Below are positions 1-7,642 of a stretch of DNA of 41,227 nucleotides, in pieces (the first letter of the stretch is position 1; every line of letters starts with the position of its first letter). The notes beneath the pieces were generated by a model. It saw only the letters and a list, made by a program, of their open reading frames with translations. It searched no databases and was not told the origin of the DNA. Both the position numbers and the translations under genes were made by a program. The stretch comes from Gordonia hirsuta DSM 44140 = NBRC 16056 (lineage in GTDB: Bacteria > Actinomycetota > Actinomycetes > Mycobacteriales > Mycobacteriaceae), in contig NZ_BANT01000031.1 of NCBI RefSeq assembly GCF_000333015.1, forward strand, positions 1-41,227. The letters are read 5' to 3'.

Positions 1-1
1 C

Positions 2-1426
2 GCCGCAGGTGCCGGCAGCGCCGGCGCACCGGCAGCGCCGGGCGCACCGGTCGACGAACCGCCGGCCAAATTCATCCGCCCCTCGCAACGTCGGGCGCAG
101 GAGGCTGCCGAGGCGGCCGCGGCGGCCGACCAGCCCGAGGCACCGTCTTCTGCGCAGCGCGAGGCTCCCGGGCAGTCTGAGACTCCTGCGCAGCGCGAGG
201 CTCCCGTGCAGACTGAGGCTCCCGCGCAGCCTGCGGCTGCGACTGTGCCCGCCGCGCCCGCGCCGCCGGTGCCCGTTGAGCCTGGGTCGGCTGAACCCGT
301 CGCCCCGGCGCCGAAGTCGGGTGCATCGTCGGCAGATGCTCCGGTCGCGGCAGCCGAGCCTGTCGCCGCACAGCCTGCACCGGCTGTCGTGGACCGGACA
401 CCTTCGCGCCCGGAACCGGCGTCGGCCCCGCCGCAGTCGCGCACCGAACAGCGGGGGCCCGTCGACGACATCCCTCCGCCGGAGGAGCCCTACTACCCCG
501 GGGACCCCTACTACGACGCGCCCCCGGAGCCGGCTACTCGCACCGTGCCACCGTCTCCGAGTCCGGTGCCCCCCGAGCGGTCACCCGCCTCGGATGTTCC
601 CGCGGCCGCCGCCGCACCCCCGGCAGCAGCCGCACCCCCGGCACCGGGGCCACCCCGGCCTCCGAGTCACGTGACTCCGGAGCGGTCACCCGCCTCGGAG
701 GTCCCGCACCAGCAGGCGCCGCGACCGGAGTCTGCACCGGCACCCGCGCCCGCACCGGAACACGCACCCGTATCGGAGCCAGCACCGGCAGCTGAGCCGA
801 CTCCGGCAGCCGAGGCGCGGCCGGAGCTGACGGTTGCCGCGGTCTCCGCCCGGTGGGCGGATATCCGCACCGCTGTCCGCAAGCATCCGCAGGGCGGTCC
901 GGCGGTGGAGCCGATGCTCTCCTCGGCCGGTGTGCAGGCGGTCGGTGACGGGGTCATCGTGCTGGGGCACCCGATCGAACCGTTGATCGGGCGGCTGTCG
1001 GAGAGCGGCCGCCGCGAGATGCTGAACCAGATCATCGCCGACTTCTTCGGCCCGGGCTGGCAGGTACAGGTGGTGCACGCCCCGCCGGGCTCGGCGACGC
1101 CGGCGGCACAGAACCGTCCACCGGCCGCGCCCGCGCGGCCCCGCCGCCAGGAGTTCACCCGGCCGAGCCGCGCCAACCAGCTGGCTGAACGTCGGCCGTC
1201 GTTCGACGACGGTCCGCCGCCGCCGGAGGCGCCGCCCGAACCCGAGGAGCCGTGGCCGGCCGAGCCGATTCCGGACGAAGAACTGACCGATGCCGAGCGC
1301 GACGAGATGGTCGCCTCGGCCCGCGACGGCGTCGCCGACAAACGGCTCGATCCCGACCAGGTGGCGCTGGAACTGCTCAAATCCGAACTGGGGGCCCGCC
1401 CCTTCGAAGAGGACGCCCCCTTCTAG
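2..1426 (+). CDS. dnaX: DNA polymerase III gamma/tau subunit, C-terminal part (5' end outside window)
   Basis: Open in frame from the window edge to TAG at 1424-1426, so only the C-terminal part (about 474 residues) is present; the AAA+ clamp-loader ATPase domain lies upstream. The visible part has three zones. First is a linker with a YxRPSQR-like segment (FIRPSQRR). Then comes a long Pro/Ala/Glu-rich stretch to about base 820, and then a folded domain at about bases 820-1090 (ALSRWADIR-like, RTAVRKHP, FFGPGW) typical of actinobacterial tau C-termini. A last Pro-rich and acidic tail follows. DnaX loads the beta clamp and couples polymerase cores to DnaB. Its convergent position beside the methyltransferase matches dnaZX next to Rv3720 in M. 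tuberculosis. I saw no programmed-frameshift site, but the usual location is outside the window. Confidence 0.85.
   Translation, partial: AAGAGSAGAPAAPGAPVDEPPAKFIRPSQRRAQEAAEAAAAADQPEAPSSAQREAPGQSETPAQREAPVQTEAPAQPAAATVPAAPAPPVPVEPGSAEPVAPAPKSGASSADAPVAAAEPVAAQPAPAVVDRTPSRPEPASAPPQSRTEQRGPVDDIPPPEEPYYPGDPYYDAPPEPATRTVPPSPSPVPPERSPASDVPAAAAAPPAAAAPPAPGPPRPPSHVTPERSPASEVPHQQAPRPESAPAPAPAPEHAPVSEPAPAAEPTPAAEARPELTVAAVSARWADIRTAVRKHPQGGPAVEPMLSSAGVQAVGDGVIVLGHPIEPLIGRLSESGRREMLNQIIADFFGPGWQVQVVHAPPGSATPAAQNRPPAAPARPRRQEFTRPSRANQLAERRPSFDDGPPPPEAPPEPEEPWPAEPIPDEELTDAERDEMVASARDGVADKRLDPDQVALELLKSELGARPFEEDAPF
152..223 (+). repeat. 36-bp in-frame tandem repeat in the dnaX linker
   Basis: Two 36-bp units (152-187 and 188-223) encode AQREAPGQSETP and AQREAPVQTEAP, followed by a truncated third copy (AQP). 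A second, dispersed repeat encoding ERSPASDVP / ERSPASEVP lies near 575-605 and 675-705. Such length-variable repeats are expected in the disordered tau linker. Confidence 0.8.
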
Positions 1427-1452
1427 CCCGGATCGCTGCCGGGCCCGACCGG

Positions 1453-1472
1453 CGCCCGGGGTACCCCGGGCG
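1453..1472. terminator. 20-bp perfect palindrome between convergent genes
   Basis: CGCCCGGGGTACCCCGGGCG is a perfect palindrome in the 62-bp gap between the convergent stops of dnaX (1426) and the methyltransferase (1489). It can fold on either transcript, so it probably works as a bidirectional terminator or transcript end barrier. There is no T-tract, which is common in high-GC actinobacteria. A dimeric-protein site is an alternative. Confidence 0.5.
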
Positions 1473-1488
1473 GGTCAGCAGCGACGGG

Positions 1489-2757
1489 TTACGGATTCCA
1501 CCAGGGGCGCAGCGGGGTGTTCGGCTGTGAATCCTTGTCGTGCTTCACAGCCAGGACGTGGTGCAGCTCGACGATGTCCAGGTCGAAGCCGATACGGCAG
1601 CCGGCCATGTACAGGCCCCATTGCCGGGCCGTGTTCTCGCCGACCTCGGCCACAGCCGCATCCCAGTTCTCGACCAGGTTCGCATTCCAGTCGCGTAGCG
1701 TCATGGCGTAGTGCTCGCGCAGGTTCTCCTCGTGCAGCACCTCCAGTCCGCCGACGTCCTGGATCTTGGAGATGATGGTGCCCACGCCGGTCAGCTCCCC
1801 GTCGGGGAACACGTACCGGTCGATGAACGGCCCGGCTTTGCCGCGTGACTGGTTGTCCGGACGGGTGATGCAGTGGTTCAGCAGCAGCCCGCCGGGACGC
1901 AGCTTGTCGCGCATGAAGCCGAAGTACGACGGGTAGTTCGCGATGCCGATGTGTTCGGTCAGGCCGATGGAGCTGACCGCATCGAAGTCGCCCTCGACGA
2001 CGTCGCGGTAGTCGCTGTGGCGGACTTCGCCGAACTCGCCGAGGCCCTCGTCGGCGATCGCCTCTTGCGCCCACTCCGCCTGTTCCTTGGACAGGGTCAC
2101 GCCCAGCGCGTGCACGCCGCGACGCGCCGCATAGCGGACCATGCCGCCCCAGCCGCAGCCGATGTCCAGGAGCCGATCACCGGGCTTGAGCGCCAGCTTC
2201 TCGAAGATCAGCCGGTACTTGTTCTCCTGCGCTTGCTCGGCCGTCGCGTTCCGATCGGGGTAGATGGCGCAGGTGTAGGTCATGGCCGGGCCGAGTACCA
2301 GTTCGTAGAAGTCGTTGGAGACGTCGTAGTGATAGCCGATCGCCTCGGCGTCACGCCCCCGGCTGTGGCGCAGACCTTCGGCGAATCGGCGCCAGCGGGG
2401 GAGGGCTTCCTGCGGCGGCGGGGAGATGGGTTTGAAGTGCTCGAGCCCTAGAGACTTGGCCACCCCGGCCAGGACCAGCGGACTGGGTTTGGTGAACTGC
2501 AGGTCACCGGCCAGGGCCTGCAGGGCGCCGTACGGGTCGCCGGGATGACCGCCGACCAGTTCGAGGTCGCCGGAGACATAGGCGCGCGTCAGCCCCAGAT
2601 CACCGGGTGCGGTCACCAGATAGGTGGTCCCACGTGGCGTCTTCAGATTCAGTCCGAACTCGGCATCCGCCGGCCCTGCGGAGGAGCCGTCGTAGGCCGT
2701 GAACCGGATCTGCAGCTCTTTGCCCAGGAGGGTCTGGAAGATCTCGGCCAGGTTCAT
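1489..2757 (-). CDS. Cyclopropane-fatty-acid-synthase-family SAM methyltransferase (Rv3720-like)
   Basis: A 422-residue protein, predicted to transfer a methylene or methyl group from SAM to the double bond of an unsaturated acyl chain at the membrane surface. Visible are YHYDVSNDFY (142-151) and SAM motif I LDIGCGWGG (197-205). Cys163, Glu268 (in SIGLTEHIG), His295 and Tyr350 match the bicarbonate-binding active-site residues of CFA synthases. The N-terminal ~110 residues are the lid region found in Cfa/UfaA1-type enzymes rather than the shorter mycolic acid cyclopropane synthases. The ATG overlaps the stop of the FAD oxidoreductase by 4 bp (ATGA, 2754-2757), so the two are translated together. 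The pair probably acts on the same lipid, for example methenyl transfer followed by reduction as in tuberculostearic acid synthesis. The substrate is not proven. Confidence 0.9.
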   Translation of the reverse strand: MNLAEIFQTLLGKELQIRFTAYDGSSAGPADAEFGLNLKTPRGTTYLVTAPGDLGLTRAYVSGDLELVGGHPGDPYGALQALAGDLQFTKPSPLVLAGVAKSLGLEHFKPISPPPQEALPRWRRFAEGLRHSRGRDAEAIGYHYDVSNDFYELVLGPAMTYTCAIYPDRNATAEQAQENKYRLIFEKLALKPGDRLLDIGCGWGGMVRYAARRGVHALGVTLSKEQAEWAQEAIADEGLGEFGEVRHSDYRDVVEGDFDAVSSIGLTEHIGIANYPSYFGFMRDKLRPGGLLLNHCITRPDNQSRGKAGPFIDRYVFPDGELTGVGTIISKIQDVGGLEVLHEENLREHYAMTLRDWNANLVENWDAAVAEVGENTARQWGLYMAGCRIGFDLDIVELHHVLAVKHDKDSQPNTPLRPWWNP

Positions 2758-4172
2758 GCGCGTTTCACCGTCTTCTCGTAGAGGCTCAGCAGACGACCCC
2801 GCGGATCGTACTTCTCCTTCAGCGCCCGGTAGGCCTGCGAGCCGTACAGCTGATCGAATTCGTCCTCTGGATAGAACGATTCAGAGTATAGGGATTTGTG
2901 GCCGCCGAGTTCGCTCACCTTGAGCTCGATCCGGCGGTTGGCGTGGCCGGGTTTTCCGGGGGTCACCGGGACCCCCGACCAGAAGCCGACATTGGTGTAC
3001 GCCCGGCCGGGTTCGAGGGGATACAGCGGCCACGGCTGTTGCGGGTCGGCGCCGGCCACCGCCGGTTCGCGCAGTCTCAGCGGGCACAGCCAGATCGGTT
3101 CGATCGGGATCTCGTCGAGGAACCAGTTCACGAAGTCCGCGGTGCGTTCGATCGGCACCTCGATGTCTTGCACGACGCGTTCGCTGGGCGGCTGGCCCTT
3201 GCGGGCGTTGAGCTTGTCGCCGATGTTCCATCGGTGGTCGTAGCCGATGAGCTTCCAGTAGAAGCTCGACCGCAGGTACTTCTTCGGCCAGAAACGGCGG
3301 ATCGTCGGATTCTGGGCACCGAAGGCGCGCGAGCACCAGAACCAGTCGGTGTCCCAGCGCCACAGGTAGTCGCGGATGGTCAGCCGGTCGCGCTTGGGCT
3401 CGTCGACGTCGTCGTGCTGGATCGACCGGTAGAAGATCTGGTCGCCGGTGTAGTCGCTGACCGGTCCGGCCTCGTCGGTCTGCCGGCCCAGCACCAGATA
3501 GCACTCGTCGCGGGTGAAGACGACTCCATCGAGGTAGTCCACGCGTTCACCGCGGTACTCGCCGGAGTCGACGATCGCGATCATCTGCGCCTGCAGATCC
3601 TCGATGGAGCCGAACCGCACATGCCGCAGTTCGACGAACGCCGGCACCTTCTCCAGTTCGATCTCCAGGCGCACCGAGTAGCCCAGGGTGCCGTAGGAGT
3701 TGGGGAAGCCGAAGAACAGGTCGGCGTACTCGTTGTCGGGCCGCGCGACGACCAGATCGCCGGTGGCGGTGAGGATCTCGATCTCGCGGACGGCCTCGTG
3801 CGGCAGCCCGTTGCGGAACGACGTCGATTCGATGCCCAGACCCGTCACCGCCCCGCCCAGGGTGATCGTCTTGAGCTGCGGCACCACGGTGGGCGCCAGC
3901 CCGTACGTCAGGGTCGCGTCGACCAGGTCTTCGTAGGTGCACATCCCGGCGACCTGTGCGGTCCGCGCCTGCGGGTCCACCGAGATGACGCGGTGCAGAC
4001 CGGACACGTCCAGGCCGGGGGCGGGGTTCTTCGCGCGCTTGCGGAACAGATTCGAGGTCTTCTTCGCCAGCCGGATGCCCGCGCCGTCGGGGATCTTCCG
4101 GTAGCTCGCCAGGAGGCGGTCCACTCCCTGATCGAACGCTGAGGTGCCGTATTCCAGGCGTGCAGAAGCCAC
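2754..4172 (-). CDS. FAD-binding oxidoreductase (Rv3719-like)
   Basis: A 472-residue flavoprotein with an N-terminal FAD_binding_4 (VAO/PCMH-type) domain. The typical segments are GLHRVISVDPQARTAQVAG, TLGGAVTGLGIESTSFRNG and GTLGYSVRLEIEL; an ALO/DHCR24-like C-terminal half follows. It starts with GTG at 4172, placed 6 nt after a TACCGT -10 on the same strand, so the mRNA is probably leaderless. It overlaps the methyltransferase by 4 bp. The operon with a CFA-type enzyme suggests that it reduces the methylenated fatty acid to the methyl-branched product. That role is inferred from context and from Rv3719/Rv3720-type pairs; the alternative is an aldonolactone or sterol-type substrate. Confidence 0.85.
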   Translation of the reverse strand: MASARLEYGTSAFDQGVDRLLASYRKIPDGAGIRLAKKTSNLFRKRAKNPAPGLDVSGLHRVISVDPQARTAQVAGMCTYEDLVDATLTYGLAPTVVPQLKTITLGGAVTGLGIESTSFRNGLPHEAVREIEILTATGDLVVARPDNEYADLFFGFPNSYGTLGYSVRLEIELEKVPAFVELRHVRFGSIEDLQAQMIAIVDSGEYRGERVDYLDGVVFTRDECYLVLGRQTDEAGPVSDYTGDQIFYRSIQHDDVDEPKRDRLTIRDYLWRWDTDWFWCSRAFGAQNPTIRRFWPKKYLRSSFYWKLIGYDHRWNIGDKLNARKGQPPSERVVQDIEVPIERTADFVNWFLDEIPIEPIWLCPLRLREPAVAGADPQQPWPLYPLEPGRAYTNVGFWSGVPVTPGKPGHANRRIELKVSELGGHKSLYSESFYPEDEFDQLYGSQAYRALKEKYDPRGRLLSLYEKTVKRA

Positions 4173-4175
4173 GGG

Positions 4176-4207
4176 TCCACGGTACCGGCAGCCGCCGGTA
4201 CCGTGGA
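4176..4207. promoter_or_regulatory. Perfect inverted repeat containing two divergent -10 hexamers
   Basis: TCCACGGTACCGGC (4176-4189), a 4-nt loop AGCC and the exact reverse complement (4194-4207). Each arm contains TACCGT: on the minus strand at 4184-4179, 6 nt before the GTG of the FAD oxidoreductase, and on the plus strand at 4199-4204 for the SRPBCC transcript. The two -10 boxes are about 20 bp apart and face away from each other, so each lies roughly where the other promoter's -35 should be. Confidence 0.6.
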
Positions 4208-4287
4208 GTAGGCCCGGATCGACGGGCCGTTTCCGCGTCGCCGGGCCTCCCGGTCGATCGCCTGCACCGAATCAAGGAGTACTTACC

Positions 4288-4725
4288 GTGGGTCAGGTTT
4301 CTGCCACCTCCACCATCGACATCGCCGCCGAACCGTCGGCGGTGCTCGCCGCACTGTCCGACTATCGGGAGGTGCGCCCGGCGATCCTGCCGGAGAACTA
4401 CCGCGACTACCGCGTGCAGGAGGGCGGCACCGGCGCCGGCACGGTGGTGCACTGGATCCTGCAGGCCACGGAGAAGCGCTCACGCGATGTCCTGGCCGAC
4501 GTCACGGTGACGACGGACTCGGTCACCGAGACCGACCGGAACTCGTCGATGGTCACCGTCTACCGGGTCACCGCGGCCGGCGCCGGCAGCCGGGTGGAGA
4601 CCACGACCCGTTGGCAGGGTGCCGGGGGCATCGGCGGCTTCTTCGAGAAGACGTTCGCACCCAAGGGACTGGCCCGGATCCAGACCGCGCTGCTGGGCAA
4701 TCTCAAGACGCGCCTGGAACGCTGA
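4288..4725 (+). CDS. SRPBCC (START/polyketide-cyclase-like) family protein, Rv3718c-like
   Basis: A 145-residue helix-grip protein. It opens VGQVSATSTIDIAAEPSAV and contains the family-typical DYREVRPAILPENYRDYRVQEGG loop, then alternating strands and a long C-terminal helix (FEKTFAPKGLARIQTALLGNLKTRLE). The GTG at 4288 was chosen because AAGGAG (4274-4279) sits 8 nt upstream and the domain begins there; longer in-frame starts would run through the inverted repeat. The family binds hydrophobic ligands in a cavity; no ligand is known for this member. Its stop overlaps the proposed start of the pseudouridine synthase. Confidence 0.85.
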   Translation: MGQVSATSTIDIAAEPSAVLAALSDYREVRPAILPENYRDYRVQEGGTGAGTVVHWILQATEKRSRDVLADVTVTTDSVTETDRNSSMVTVYRVTAAGAGSRVETTTRWQGAGGIGGFFEKTFAPKGLARIQTALLGNLKTRLER

Positions 4726-5684
4726 GCCGCCGGCCTCGGCGCCGCACCAAACCGCTGCCCCCGCGCGACGGCGTCGATGCGACGCGGGTGGTGCTGCGCC
4801 CCGAGCTCTTCGGGCCCGGGATCGTCCCGACGGTGGAGCAGGCGCTGCTGGCCGCGCCGGTCCTGACCGGCCTGAGCCGGGAGCGTCTGCGGGGTCAGCA
4901 CGGGGCGGGGCAGGTGGTCGACGTCGACGGCCGCCCGGTGGAGCTGGCGGCACCGGTGCGGCAGGCGATGCCGGTCTACCTGTACCGGGATCTGCCCGAC
5001 GAGTTCGAGGTGCCCTTCGACGTCGAGATCCTGCACGCCGACGAGCGCCTCGTCGTCGTCGACAAACCGCATTTCCTGGCGACCATGCCGCGCGGGCGGC
5101 ACGTCACCCAGACGGCCCTGGTGCGGCTGCGGCGGACGTTCGGTGATCAACTGGCTCCCGCACATCGGCTCGACCGGCTGACCGCCGGGGTGCTGCTGTT
5201 CACTCGGCGGCCGCAGGACCGGGCCGCGTATCAGTCGCTTTTCGCCGACCGGCTGGCCCGCAAGGAGTACCGGGCGCTGGCCGCGGCACCGCCGACGAGT
5301 GCGGCGCTGGCGGCCGGTGAACCGGTGCGGGTGCAGAACCGCATCGAAAAGACCGCCGGCGATCTGCGGGCCCGGGTGGTCGACGGGCCCGCCAATGCGA
5401 TCAGCGATATCACCCTGGCGGACCTGCGCCCGGACGGATTGGCACACTACCACCTGGTCCCGCATACCGGCCGCACCCACCAGCTGCGCCTGCACATGGC
5501 CGGATTCGGTGTCCCGATCACCGGGGACCCGCTCTACCCGCAGGTCGACCCCGTGCTGGCCGCGGCACCCGACCGCGGGGACTTCGCCGAACCGCTGCGG
5601 CTGATCGCCGCCCGACTGGAGTTCGACGACCCTCTCACCGGTGCGCGGCGACGCTTCGACTCACCGCGCACGTTCGGACCGTGA
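4722..5684 (+). CDS. RluA-family RNA pseudouridine synthase
   Basis: About 320 residues. The catalytic RluA signature HRLDRLTAGVLLF is present with Asp151 (numbering from 4722), as are the later R-x-H-QLR motif (GRTHQLRLHM) and GDPLYP. It isomerises uridine in rRNA or tRNA; the target site cannot be told from sequence. The start is uncertain. The N-terminal RRRTKPLPPRDGVDATRVVL looks family-typical, yet the only codons just ahead are CTG at 4722, which overlaps the SRPBCC stop as CTGA, and a distant TTG at 4611 that would overlap by 115 bp. GTG at 4788 or 4791 would cut the conserved N-terminus. I prefer 4722. Confidence 0.85.
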   Translation: MSRRPRRRTKPLPPRDGVDATRVVLRPELFGPGIVPTVEQALLAAPVLTGLSRERLRGQHGAGQVVDVDGRPVELAAPVRQAMPVYLYRDLPDEFEVPFDVEILHADERLVVVDKPHFLATMPRGRHVTQTALVRLRRTFGDQLAPAHRLDRLTAGVLLFTRRPQDRAAYQSLFADRLARKEYRALAAAPPTSAALAAGEPVRVQNRIEKTAGDLRARVVDGPANAISDITLADLRPDGLAHYHLVPHTGRTHQLRLHMAGFGVPITGDPLYPQVDPVLAAAPDRGDFAEPLRLIAARLEFDDPLTGARRRFDSPRTFGP

Positions 5685-5689
5685 ACCGC

Positions 5690-5695
5690 TAGCCT
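5690..5695 (+). promoter_or_regulatory. -10 hexamer TAGCCT, leaderless start for the Imm10-like gene
   Basis: TAGCCT ends 7 nt before the ATG at 5703. It lies 5 nt beyond the pseudouridine synthase stop, so the downstream gene has its own promoter. Confidence 0.55.
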
Positions 5696-5702
5696 CGCGG
5701 GC

Positions 5703-6050
5703 ATGACGATCATCGGCTCCTACGAACACCATCCGGATCTGGGCCTGGAGGCCGTCGTCTTCCTCGACCCGGAGTCGGAGGCCTGCGTGCAGTTGCAGCG
5801 GGACCTGCCCGGGGGACCGCGCGCCGACCAGCACGCCCTCAGCACCGGCGCCAGTGCACCAGTGGTCGGCGGCGTGCTGCAGTGGCGCCGGCTGCCGGCC
5901 GTCGACGGCGGCGCCGAACGGTTCGAATTCGCGCTGAACCGGCGGGCCACGGCACTGTTCGCCGATGAGGTGATCTCCTTCGAGGTGGTCGCCGTCGACG
6001 GCCAGAGCGTCGACGAGCTCGCCGCGCATATCGAGCGATTGCTGAGCTGA
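5703..6050 (+). CDS. Small alpha/beta protein resembling Imm10-family immunity proteins
   Basis: 115 residues without signal peptide or membrane segment. The pattern LEAVVFLDP-x-CVQLQRDL early, a central VVGGVLQWRRL and a late FEFALNRRATALFADEVISFEVV resembles the Imm10 immunity family (YGG turn, then L-x-L-x2-AA-x-L and a beta strand). The match is from memory of the family pattern, so the name is tentative. It has its own leaderless promoter (5690-5695). No toxin, WXG100 or polymorphic-toxin gene is visible nearby, so if it is an immunity protein it is an orphan. It could also be a domesticated regulator of another protein. Confidence 0.5.
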   Translation: MTIIGSYEHHPDLGLEAVVFLDPESEACVQLQRDLPGGPRADQHALSTGASAPVVGGVLQWRRLPAVDGGAERFEFALNRRATALFADEVISFEVVAVDGQSVDELAAHIERLLS

Positions 6051-6083
6051 TCGCCGGGCGGCCGGTCCGCTGCGGCCGGTGGC

Positions 6084-6089
6084 TACCCT
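6084..6089 (+). promoter_or_regulatory. -10 hexamer TACCCT, leaderless start for ybaB copy 1
   Basis: GGCTACCCTGG with TACCCT 7 nt before the GTG at 6097. The same block occurs before the second ybaB copy. Confidence 0.6.
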
Positions 6090-6096
6090 GGGCGCT

Positions 6097-6552
6097 GTGA
6101 GCGAACCTTTCAATCCCGCATCCTGCGACTGTGACGACGACGGCTTCGGCGGTGACCCGCTGGCCGGGGCCGCCGACCCCCTCGCCGGGCTGGGCGCCCC
6201 GCTCCGGGACCAGGCGAAGGCGCAGCAGCTGGAGCGACGGCTGCTCGCCGTCCAGAAGGAGATCACCGCCGCGGAGCTGACCGGCACCGCCGGCGACGGA
6301 CTGGTGCAGGTGACCGGAAACGGGGTTGGCGAGGTCAGCGCGGTGGTCATCTCCCCCGATATCGACCGCGACGATCTGACCGGGTTGCAGGAACTCATCG
6401 TGGCGGCCCTGGCGGATCTGGCCCGCGCGCGCCAGACGCTGGTCGAGCGCACCATGAATCCGATCGCCGCGGGCATCGAACGAGTCGAGTCCGGGCTCTC
6501 GGGCGCCGAGGAGGTGCCGCGCACCAGCGACGGGCTGATCGATATGAGCTGA
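6097..6552 (+). CDS. YbaB/EbfC-family nucleoid-associated protein, copy 1
   Basis: 151 residues, GTG start 7 nt after TACCCT. The YbaB core is clear: QAKAQQLERRLLAVQKEITAAELTGTAGDGLVQVTGNG then AVVISPDIDRDDLTGLQELIVAALADLARARQ. It is longer than the neighbouring paralogue (116 aa), with an acidic Cys/Asp-rich N-terminus (CDCDDDGFGG) and about 30 extra C-terminal residues. YbaB proteins are small dimeric DNA-binding proteins and are typically encoded just before recR. This copy appears to be a diverged tandem duplicate; the second copy is the likely orthologue of Rv3716c because it directly precedes recR. Confidence 0.85.
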   Translation: MSEPFNPASCDCDDDGFGGDPLAGAADPLAGLGAPLRDQAKAQQLERRLLAVQKEITAAELTGTAGDGLVQVTGNGVGEVSAVVISPDIDRDDLTGLQELIVAALADLARARQTLVERTMNPIAAGIERVESGLSGAEEVPRTSDGLIDMS

Positions 6553-6592
6553 CCGCGCGGCGCTGCGAACGGTGGGGCCTGCCGGCAGCGGC

Positions 6593-6598
6593 TACCCT
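6593..6598 (+). promoter_or_regulatory. -10 hexamer TACCCT, leaderless start for ybaB copy 2
   Basis: GGCTACCCTGG with TACCCT 7 nt before GTG at 6606, the same arrangement as at 6081-6097. Confidence 0.6.
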
Positions 6599-6605
6599 GG
6601 TCGGT

Positions 6606-6956
6606 GTGACTGATGCATTCGATCCCAGTGCGCTCTTCGGCGGCGGCGACGAGAACCCGATGGCCGGTCTGCTGGCACAGGCCCAGGAGATGCAGACCCG
6701 GCTGCTGGCCGCACAGCAGGAGATCGCGGCCACCACGGTGACCGGGACCGCCGGTAACGGGCTGGTGCAGGTGACCGGCAACGGGACCGGGGACGTCACC
6801 GCGGTGACGATCTCACCGGAGGTGGTCGATCCGGCCGATGTGGAGACGCTGCAGGACCTGCTGGTCGGCGCCCTGGCCGATCTGGCCGCCCGACGCGATG
6901 CCCTGACCTCGGAGAAGATGGGTCCGCTGGCCGGCGGTATGCCGGGCGTGGGCTGA
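6606..6956 (+). CDS. YbaB/EbfC-family nucleoid-associated protein, copy 2 (Rv3716c-like)
   Basis: 116 residues, starting VTDAFDPSALFGGGDENPMAGLLAQAQEMQTRLLAAQQEIAATTVTG, then GNGLVQVTGNGTGDVTAVTISPEVVDPADVETLQDLLVGALADL. This is the full YbaB fold with little else. It lies 39 bp before recR, the usual ybaB-recR pairing. The GTGACTGATG start at 6606 follows a TACCCT -10 by 7 nt, so it is probably leaderless and recR may share the transcript. Confidence 0.9.
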   Translation: MTDAFDPSALFGGGDENPMAGLLAQAQEMQTRLLAAQQEIAATTVTGTAGNGLVQVTGNGTGDVTAVTISPEVVDPADVETLQDLLVGALADLAARRDALTSEKMGPLAGGMPGVG

Positions 6957-6995
6957 CCGGTGGCGAGGGGATCCCGTGGCGATTGAGAGGGCCTG

Positions 6996-7607
6996 ATGTA
7001 CGAGGGGCCGATCCAGGTGTTGATCGACCAGCTGGCGAAGCTGCCCGGGCTGGGGCCCAAAGGGGCGCAGCGCATCGCCTTCTCGCTGCTGGCCGGGGAC
7101 AAACAGGAGATAGACCGGCTGACCGCCGCCCTGGGCGAGGTCCGCGATAACGTCAATTTCTGTGCCGAGTGCGGCAACGTCGCCGCCAAGCGGCTCTGCC
7201 GGATCTGCAGCGATGCCCGCCGCGATGCGACCAAGATCTGCGTCGTGGAAGAACCCAAAGACATCTACGCGATCGAGCGGACCAAGGAGTTCGACGGTCG
7301 CTACCACGTCCTCGGCGGGGCGCTGGATCCGCTGTCGGGGATCGGCCCGGATCAGCTGCGCATCCGCGAACTGCTGCAGCGGCTGGCCAACCAGCCCGAC
7401 GGGGTCGACGTCACCGAGATCATCATCGCCACCGACCCGAACACCGAGGGCGAGGCGACAGCGACCTACCTGTTGCGCATGCTCAAGGACTTCCCGGGAC
7501 TGTCGATGACGCGGCTGGCCTCGGGGCTGCCGATGGGCAGTGACCTGGAGTTCGCCGACGAGCTCACCCTGGGCCGAGCGCTGTCGGGCCGGCGCATCCT
7601 GGCCTGA
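6996..7607 (+). CDS. recR: Recombination protein RecR
   Basis: 203 residues with all family parts. A helix-hairpin-helix [14 protein letters not shown] (16-29) is followed by a C4 zinc finger with Cys56, Cys59, Cys68 and Cys71. The Toprim domain runs from about 80 to 175, with [12 protein letters not shown] and [10 protein letters not shown], and the C-terminus is [11 protein letters not shown]. RecR forms a clamp-like ring and with RecO helps load RecA at gaps and ends. The ATG at 6996 has GAGAGG about 5 nt upstream. It follows ybaB as in most bacteria. Confidence 0.97.
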   Translation: MYEGPIQVLIDQLAKLPGLGPKGAQRIAFSLLAGDKQEIDRLTAALGEVRDNVNFCAECGNVAAKRLCRICSDARRDATKICVVEEPKDIYAIERTKEFDGRYHVLGGALDPLSGIGPDQLRIRELLQRLANQPDGVDVTEIIIATDPNTEGEATATYLLRMLKDFPGLSMTRLASGLPMGSDLEFADELTLGRALSGRRILA

Positions 7608-7629
7608 CCCGGATCATCGCTGGGCGGAG

Positions 7630-7635
7630 TAGCGT
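7630..7635 (+). promoter_or_regulatory. -10 hexamer TAGCGT, leaderless start for the P-loop kinase
   Basis: TAGCGT ends 7 nt before GTG at 7643. An upstream GTG at 7634 overlaps the hexamer itself and would not be transcribed from this promoter. Confidence 0.5.
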
Positions 7636-7642
7636 GAGTCTG

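Noticed and set aside
9-674. Arg/Pro-rich 221-codon frame overlapping dnaX
   Set aside because: It is a frame-shifted reading of the Pro/Ala-rich tau linker with no independent start signal or motif.
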